Below are positions 57,562 through 64,000 of a DNA stretch of 64,000 bases, in pieces. Source of the stretch: Prorocentrum cordatum (taxonomy: Eukaryota; Sar; Dinophyceae; Prorocentrales; Prorocentraceae); contig CAUYUJ010018885.1 in the NCBI GenBank assembly GCA_963575745.1, positions 19,078 through 83,077 of the forward strand. The letters are read 5' to 3'. The first letter of the stretch is position 1. Each line of letters starts with the position of its first letter. Both the position numbers and the translations under genes were made by a program. The notes below the pieces were generated by a model. That model made no database searches and had not been told where the DNA came from. It saw only the letters and a list, made by a program, of their open reading frames with translations.

Positions 57562-58630
57562 ATGGGCGGGAAGGGCGTGCAGGGCAAGAGCAAGGCGGCC
57601 TCTCGAGGTCGCGGGTCTGGCAGTAGCAAAGGGAAAGACAAGCGCCAGGCCCAGTTCGACCCATCAAACCTTGCGTCATATTCATGGAGGTGTGCGCAAT
57701 GCGAGGCCCGAGCTTCTCTTCAGCATCTATGGTGTTGGCGATGTGGTGTGCAGTGGAAGCGACGAGCTCAGTGACACCAGCCTCTTCGTCAGCGGGACCA
57801 GCGCAGAAGAAGGACTCCACAGGGAAGGCTCAGATCCAGAAGCTCCAGAGCACCTACGATTCGCTGAGGAGTCTGGAGGCGAAGCAGAAGGGAGCTGCCC
57901 AGGAGTCTACGATGGCGGCGATGGAGTCGATCGAGAATGTCTTGGACAGGTTGCGGGAGGACCGCGACAGTGAGAAGAGCGCCTCTCAGTTGCAGCAGGC
58001 CCAGTTCCTGAAGTTGAACCGCGCCCAGCGGCAGCTGGATATGCAGCCCGATTACGTGAAGCAGCGGGCCCAGGTGCTCGAGGACCTGGACGTCAAGCGC
58101 GCACTGGTGGCAGCCGGCCTGGCGACGGCGAAGGACACCCTGCGCCGGTGCGAGCTGGAGGCCGGGGCGCTCAAGCTACCCACGGTGGTGGGCGGTGACC
58201 CATGCCAGGGTGCGCCAGGCCTGCCGCCGCCGATGCCTGCGGGCAAGGGCCAGGCGGTCAACGCGCTGGCGCAGTTCGGTGGCGGCGGAGGCCCATGGCG
58301 GATGGACGCCCAAGCTTTCCTGAACAGCATGAACTTCCTGAGTGCTGGCTTAAACCCCCTCCTCATGCAGAGCCTGTGGAGCCCCATGCAGGAGTTCGCG
58401 GAGTAGATCAGGCTGAGGGGGGAGGAGATGTCGGCGCTGGCGGCGGATGAGGAGGCGGCGCGTGAGATGGGCCTCGACGGGGGCATGGTCGGCGCACCGC
58501 AGGAAGACAAGCCGACGCCGCCGGCGCCACTGGCCGGGCGTCGCTCAGGCGAGGGGCAGGCCGAGATGCAGGCGAAGAAGGCGAAGGGTGAGAGCGAGGC
58601 CATGGCTACGGTGATCTCCTCGGCCAGAGG
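57562..58630 (+). pseudogene. LINE ORF1-like protein
   Basis: ATG at 57562 opens a basic Ser/Gly-rich N-terminus, then SYSWRCAQCEARASLQHLWC with WRC, a C-x2-C...C-x2-C zinc ribbon, ending at a stop at 57774. The next frame (57684 onward) continues as a coiled coil (LQSTYDSLRSLEAKQKGAAQ, RAQRQLDMQPDYVKQRAQVL). It meets TAG at 58404-58406 and continues in the same frame to about 58630. One frameshift and one nonsense codon mark it as inactive. Likely the RNA-binding chaperone of the element. Confidence 0.7.
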
Positions 58631-58635
58631 GTCTG

Positions 58636-59167
58636 GTGGGCAACCCGAGCCAGGCGGCGCAAGCCGCCAAGGGGCTGTTGTTTCTCACCGTCAACGGCAG
58701 CGGCTGGACGACAGCAGTCACCGTTGTGGCCCATGTAGTACTCGTTCAAGAACATAAGCTTCATGGTCAACGACTGTTAGAGGCGAAAGAGTCGATCAGG
58801 AAGCAAGGCTGGGAATCATTCTGTTCATATTGCGAGGTTGCCAGGAAGGGAGGTGCTTCAGCAGGAGTGGCCGTCTTCGTGCGAGCCCACCTCGACGCCT
58901 GGCAGGGCCCAGCGCGCTCGCGTGACCTTTTCCCTCATCGGCTCATCCATGTCTGCTGTAGAAGCCGACCGCTGGGAATTATTTCGTTCTACTGTGGCTG
59001 TGTCTTTGACTTGGGAGGGGCTGCCACCCCGCAACGCGCGCCTGGCTCAGACCACGGTTCGCGACGTCCTGCGCCAGGGACGCCCGCTGGTTGCAGCAGC
59101 AGATTCTAACGCAGAGCCACATGTTTTCAGAGAGGGCTTCGCACCATACAAGTGGAATGGCCAGTGA
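58636..59167 (+). pseudogene. LINE endonuclease domain fragment
   Basis: VVLVQEHKL (the Q-E-H motif of the AP-endonuclease-like fold) then KGGASAGVAVFVR, followed after a +1 shift near 58900 by RQGRPLVAAADSNAEP, the [GA]-D-[FS]-N motif. EEP/AP endonucleases of LINEs nick target DNA. Fragmented. Confidence 0.75.
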
Positions 59168-60180
59168 GTAATCCCCTCGCCAACGGGAACGTGCAGGAGC
59201 GCATCCCCAGCCAGATGCTACGATTACTTATCACAAGCAAGCCGCTCTTGACTGCCATCAAGACGGCGTGCGCGGATATGAACTCATAGGTTTTCCTCAT
59301 AGGCCAGTGCACCTGCAATGTCACGCACGAGCCGATGATATCCCAGTGCAACGTATGAAGCAGTCTGCCGAGCTCCCCGTGGACCTCCCGGTAGGCCCCG
59401 CCCCGCGGGCGCCCAACTATGAGGACTTGGAGGGTGGTCTTGGAGATCTACTGCAGCCACTTGAGGTTCCTGGAGGATATAGGCCCCCTGTAGGCGACGA
59501 ACCAGCCCAGCTTCAACAAGGGCTAGATGAGGTCTGCGCCAAGTGGACCGAACAGGCTCGGGAATAACGAGAGGGCATTCTGCAAAGCCACCCAGAAAAG
59601 GGCAAAAAGGGGGGGGCGCCGCGCGAGCTCTACGAGGCCCCCCCAATCAGCGAGCTACTCTGCTCAAGACAAAGTCCCACCCGCAGTCCCTACAGGGACC
59701 TTCGTTGGTTCTCACGCAGATGCCAGGGAAATTTTGGACTTCTATCGAACGGCACATGCCTATCACATCCTTGCTACTATTGGAAGCTCTTGGAGGCAAC
59801 GTTCAAGGCTGCGCGCATTGGATGCATTTTCAGGTACCGCTACCCTGGAGGCGGGGCGTCTGAATGGGGCCCCTGAGTGCACCCTTGGGCAGTCTTTGGG
59901 TTGAAGGACCCATTCCTTTCTTTTGCGAGACAGTGAACAATTTCAAGGCACTACAGGATTGTTCTGCACGCCAGGCTTCGCAGTTGCCACCGCGCGAGAA
60001 GGCTGAGAAGTCGGCCAAGTGGGGCGACTGGTGCACGGAGGCCCTCGCCGGCGGAGCCACGTGGTCGCGCGCTTGCACCGGGGTGGCAACCGATGGGAAA
60101 CAGGATCTCGACCCCGCAGACGACGGAGCACACGCTTCTTGCGTCGCCGGACAGCTGGAGGAGGAAGGGAGTTGAAGTGG

Positions 60181-61688
60181 GGCAAAGCGTGGGATGAGGA
60201 GGCCAGGACGGAAGGGGGGCTTCAAGTGGCCCAAGGACATGACCTTCCCGAAGCCGCCTGACCCAGAAGAGATCCGACATTTAAGCAAGTCAAGAGAGCC
60301 AAGATCGCAGCAAATGGGTTTAATCCCAGACATTTTGCCGTGTTCAGTCAGGTCGCGCGCGTGATGGCTGCGCTGGGCTCCCCACCCTCTTGGACGTGGA
60401 AATTGATGGTGGCTTCGTTTCGCAAACCGGTGTCGGGGCGCAGGCCCATTGGATTTTATCAGTCGACGGTCAGGATGGTTTCGCGCTGGCACTCCAGGAC
60501 ATGTAAACTCTGGGCGAGCACAATCCAGGACCAAGGCGCTTTCAGCATGAAGGCTGGCCGATCCCCCGACAGACGCAGTATGGGGGCAGCAGGTCCGAGG
60601 AGATCTAGCTGCCAGTGAGAAGAAGCACGTTTTGAGTTTGCTTGCAGACCTGACGCAGCGCCACGAGCATGTGCAGCACCCGCAGCTGGTGCAGAGCGCT
60701 ATCGACTGGGGGTGCCCGTTGCTTGCCCTCAGGTTCGCCATGCACACGTATGGGTGGGAGCGCGCGTTGAACATAGATGGGGTTCTGTTCAAAGGCATCG
60801 CACCACATCAGGGCATCGTAGCAGGCAGCAGCACAGCAACATTTGCATTGAAGGTTTATTGCGTACCCACAGCACACGTCATCTGCTGCAGAACAGAACT
60901 GGCAATGCATGTCCACGATTTCAGTCTTAACGAGCGGCGCGCGGACACGGTCCAGTGCATTGTGAATTTGGCGGCGGCGTTGGCTTCCCTGATAAATCAT
61001 CTCGCCCAGCTGTTAAATCTGACGTTCGCTATGCAGAAGTTCTGCATCGCAGGCGCCAGCGAGCAGCCGGTCACGGCCGCCAAGGCCTCTCTTTGTCAGT
61101 GCGCTGGGGATTCCGATGTTTCTTTAGTGAATCTGGGGGGTGGACTATGGCCCTGGGAAGCACCGAAAACAGCGGTGCGCCAAACGGACAAGGAGGGGGC
61201 GACTGCTCGCCCAAAAAGCTCGTCTTTCTAAGATCAAGAGCCTCCGAAACCCGAAGAGATCAAAGGCCAAGACTTGGTTCTGCGGGGTAAAGGGTTGGGA
61301 TCCGAACGAGCTCAGGCGCATGCGCTCTCAGGCGGCTGGCTTTCTAGGTCTCGCGAGCTGCGGGGCAGACCTCGACCTGGCCTTTGCCCTGGGGCCGAGC
61401 ACGGGCCCGCTGCGCCAGGCGGGGGCTACTTTAAGGCGATTCGCTAAGGAGTATTGGCAGGCCACGGACCCGAACCTGAAATCCGGAGATTGTCTCAGCA
61501 TAGGAGAAGCGCCCAAGGTTCTCAATGCCACGATCGAGTTCCAGGAGAACAGACCCAATGGATCCTGGGGCTACCTTTCTCGGGGACCTATTGGAGATAT
61601 GATTCTTTGTTTCTTATATAAAAAAGCGTCTGGGTCTGTTCGGGGCCCTGGCATTTTTAACGCGAGAGATGGGGCGCCGTGCGTTTAG
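60181..61688 (+). pseudogene. LINE reverse transcriptase domain, frameshifted
   Basis: RRPIGFYQSTVRMVSR (fingers motif) near 60440-60485. In a second frame (60632-61231), GIAPHQGIVAGSSTATFALK, and MHVHDFSL in place of the Y-x-D-D catalytic box: the second Asp remains and the first is His, so inactive. In a third frame (to 61688), NELRRMRSQAAGFLGLASCG then ADLDLAFALGP, the thumb/connection region typical of dinoflagellate LINEs. At least two frameshifts. 59168-60180 is the linker, with partial frames (DAREILDFYRTAHAYHILAT). Confidence 0.75.
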
Positions 61689-61782
61689 GCGGAGATATTT
61701 TACGTCGAGGTGGCGAATTATGCCGCGAAGGCCCTAGGTGCGGAGTTTGTGGCCACTAGCATGAACCAACATCTCGGATCCT

Positions 61783-62586
61783 GTGAACGACCCAGGGCTT
61801 CTGAAATTCTGGAGCGGGGGCTTTGGGTTGAGCCGCCCAAGGGGATCTGGAACGGGAAGCGGCCCAAAAATATCGGCAGGGTCATCGAACATATTTTCGC
61901 GAGAAACTATATGGCAGCGAGCCATCTTCATAGGTGGCGATATGAGGTGGAGCCTCTATGCCCTTTTTTGCAGGGCTCCAGAGCGCGGATTCCTCGACGG
62001 AGCGCGGCACCGCGCCTTCGAGTGCCCACAATTCGCTGCGAAGAGAGAAGAGTTCATGCCCACGGAGTGGGCGCGGGCAGGCTTGGGGGCCGGTAAACCG
62101 GGCCCATTCTTCAGCAACTTGTGGCCCCCGGGCCCTGATCCAATTCAAGGGCCCCTCTGGGAGGGCGCGGCGCATTATTGCGCCCAGCGGGGCCGTCGGA
62201 AAAGAGACTGTTCACGAAGAATGATTGCATTTATTCTGATGGTTCCTGTTTGGGGGGGAAGTATGAGATGGTGGCCCGAGCGGGCTGGGCGGTGGTTTCG
62301 GTGAGCGAGGAGGGCAGCTTCCAGTTTGCAGTATGCGGTAATGTTCCAGGCTTCTTGCCTCAATCAGCGAGCGGTCTTTGGCGAGTGCTACGGACTGCTG
62401 CAGGCCCTCCCCCACCTCTATCGGAACCAAGATGACGTCCCCATCTCCCCCTACATCACCCGCGTGGATTGTAAGAGCTTGCTTTCTGTCCAGGACGTGC
62501 ACCAGGCCACCTCAGGTCGCAGCCCGCTCGCAGAAGTCTGGCAGTCGTTTTTTGCCCAACCCTCCTGCGTTGGGTTCTCGTTTTGA
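61783..62586 (+). pseudogene. LINE Cys-His segment and RNase H domain
   Basis: LFCRAPERGFLDGARHRAFE with CPQF resembles the partly eroded zinc motif after the RT. RNase H follows: IYSDGSCLGG with ARAGWAVV (first Asp) near 62230, then after a frame change FGECYGLLQAL (Glu) and TRVDCKSLLSVQ (Asp), ending SVGFSF-like with TAG near 62586. Confidence 0.72.
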
Positions 62587-62659
62587 ATAGAGCACTGCTC
62601 GCGCGAACCTTCCTTCCTTCCTTCCCGTCCCTCTCTTCCCCCCTGCCTTTGACCTCGCC

Positions 62660-64000
62660 ATCCCTGGGGGGCTGCGATCTGTGAAACTGTCGCAACTTTC
62701 GAGGCCTGCTGGGGGGCCCAGCACAGTGGGTACCCACCGCGGCTGGGGGCTGCGATCTGTGAAACTGCCGCCACTTTCGAGGGCTGCTGGGGGGCCCAGC
62801 ACAATGTGCACCCGCGGCGGGTTCAAATTAGACCTCGCCATCCCTGGGGGGCTGCGATCTGTGAAACTGCCGCCACTTTCGAGGGCTGCTGGTGGGCCCA
62901 GCACAGTGTGCACTCGCGGCGGATTCAAGTTAGACCTCGCCATCCCTGGGGGGCTGCGATCTGTGCAACTGTCGCTACTTTTGAGGCCTGCTGGGGGGCC
63001 CAGCACAGTCTGCACCCGCGGCGGATTCAAATTATACCTCGCCATCCCTGGGGGGCTGCGACCTGTGAAACTGTCGCCACTTTCGAGGCCTGCTGGAGAG
63101 CCCAGCACAGTCTGCACCCGCGGCGGATTCAAATTAGACATCGCCATCTCTGGGGGGCTGCGATCTGTGAAACTGTCGCAACTTTCGAGGCCTGCTGGGG
63201 GGCCCAGCACAGTGGGTACACACCGCGGGCTGCGATGTGTGAAACCGTCGCCACTTTCGAGGGCTGCTGGGGGGCCCAGCACAGTCTGCACCCACGGCGG
63301 ACTCAAATGGGACCTCGCCATCCCTGGGGGGCTGCGACCTGTGAAACTGTCGCCAGTTTCGAGGCCTGCTGGGGGGGGGGGGGGGGGGGGCAGCACAGTG
63401 GGTACACACGGCGGATTCAAATGCAACCTCGCCATCCCTGGGGGGCTGCGATCTGTGAAACTGCCGCCACTTTCGCGGCCTGCTGGGGGGCCCAGCACAG
63501 TGGATACCCACGGCGGACTCAAATGGGACCTCGCCATCCCTGGGGGGCTGCGATCCGTGAACTGTCGCCGCTTTCGAGGCCTGCTGGGGGGCCCAGCACA
63601 GTGGGTACACACGGCGGGTTCAAATTGACCTCGCCATCCCTGGGGGGCTGCGATCTGTGAAACTGTCGCCACTTTCGAGGCCTGCTGGGGGGCCCAGCAC
63701 AGTGGGTACCCACGGCGGATTCAAGTTAGACCTCGCCATCCCTGGGGGGCTGCGATCTGTGAAACTGTCGCCACTTTCGAGGCCTGCTGGGGGGGCCCAG
63801 CACAGTGGGTACACACGGCGACTCAAATGGGACCTCGCCATCCCTGGGGGGCTGCGATCTGTGAAACTGTCGCCACTTTCGAGGCCTGCTGGGGGGCCCA
63901 GCACAGTGGGTACGACGGCGGATTCAAATGCCTCGCCATCCCTGGGGGCTGCGATCTGTGAAACTGTCGCCACTTTCGCGGCCTGCTGGGGCCCAGCACA
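62660..64000. repeat. ~102-bp tandem repeat running off the window
   Basis: Unit: CCATCCCTGGGGGGCTGCGA, TCTGTGAAACTGTCGCCACT, TTCGAGGCCTGCTGGGG, GGCCCAGCACAGTGGGTACC, CACGGCGGATTCAAA. About 12 copies, some shortened to ~80 bp. A G-run of ~18 lies near 63370. Both strands show spurious long ORFs. Confidence 0.95.

Larger units (their letters stand above)
57562..62586 (+). mobile_element. Decayed non-LTR retrotransposon (LINE)
   Basis: ORF1-like, endonuclease, reverse transcriptase, Cys-His and RNase H regions occur in the canonical order on the plus strand over about 5 kb, broken by frameshifts and stops. No A-tail is seen; a (CTTCC)n stretch at about 62603-62625 follows the RNase H stop. Flanking duplications were not found. 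Confidence 0.85.

Overview
The window reads as nuclear DNA of a dinoflagellate, possibly a Prorocentrum-like species (the genus is a guess). Evidence: (i) degenerate genomic copies of the 22-nt dinoflagellate spliced leader (core CCGTAGCCATTTTGGCTC) lie just upstream of several ORFs; (ii) exons are GC3-rich and joined by GT-AG and apparent GC-AG introns; (iii) about half the window is simple repeats, minisatellites and satellites; (iv) mobile elements are dense. Nothing supports a prokaryotic reading: no operons, no CRISPR, no rRNA.

Layout. 1-1.4 kb is a (TAG)n array. 1.4-3.2 kb holds the 3' exons of an unrecognised minus-strand gene. From 5.0 kb a plus-strand gene can be followed through five exons (4997, 12158, 17905, 18077 and 56354). 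Joined in phase, they give the core and PAP-associated region of a non-canonical poly(A) polymerase / terminal uridylyltransferase (Cid1/TUTase type). Its introns are huge: about 7.1 kb, 5.5 kb, 97 nt and 38.2 kb. Several are filled with trinucleotide arrays, and (TCC)n tracts abut three of the 3' splice sites.

Inside the 38-kb intron lie a 190-bp poly(A)-tailed retroposon with a 20-bp target duplication (18.6-18.8 kb), GCCGGCAGG minisatellites, a satellite with a 560-580-bp higher-order repeat (32.7-36.5 kb), and two large DNA transposons inserted into those repeats. Element 2 (21601-32686, 11.1 kb) has terminal inverted repeats CCCTYAACATC and an AA duplication. It carries minus-strand, intron-containing genes, including a decayed DDE-type transposase. 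Element 1 (36972-47587, 10.6 kb) has CTTGGRSAG-like ends and a CA duplication. It carries four intronless plus-strand genes, each with a relict spliced leader at its 5' end; the fourth looks like a DDE transposase. A fifth ORF with a leader relict (membrane protein, 49.4-50.3 kb), two MITE families and a ~56-bp satellite (53.7-55.2 kb) fill the rest of the intron.

After the last recognised TUTase exon come (AGG)n arrays. A decayed non-LTR retrotransposon follows (57.6-62.6 kb: zinc-ribbon/coiled-coil ORF1, endonuclease, reverse transcriptase, RNase H). A ~102-bp tandem repeat then runs off the right edge. Exon boundaries were read by eye. The joins 12158-12413 / 17905 / 18077 / 56354 are phase-consistent; the first join (5089 to 12158) and several joins in Element 2 are unresolved.
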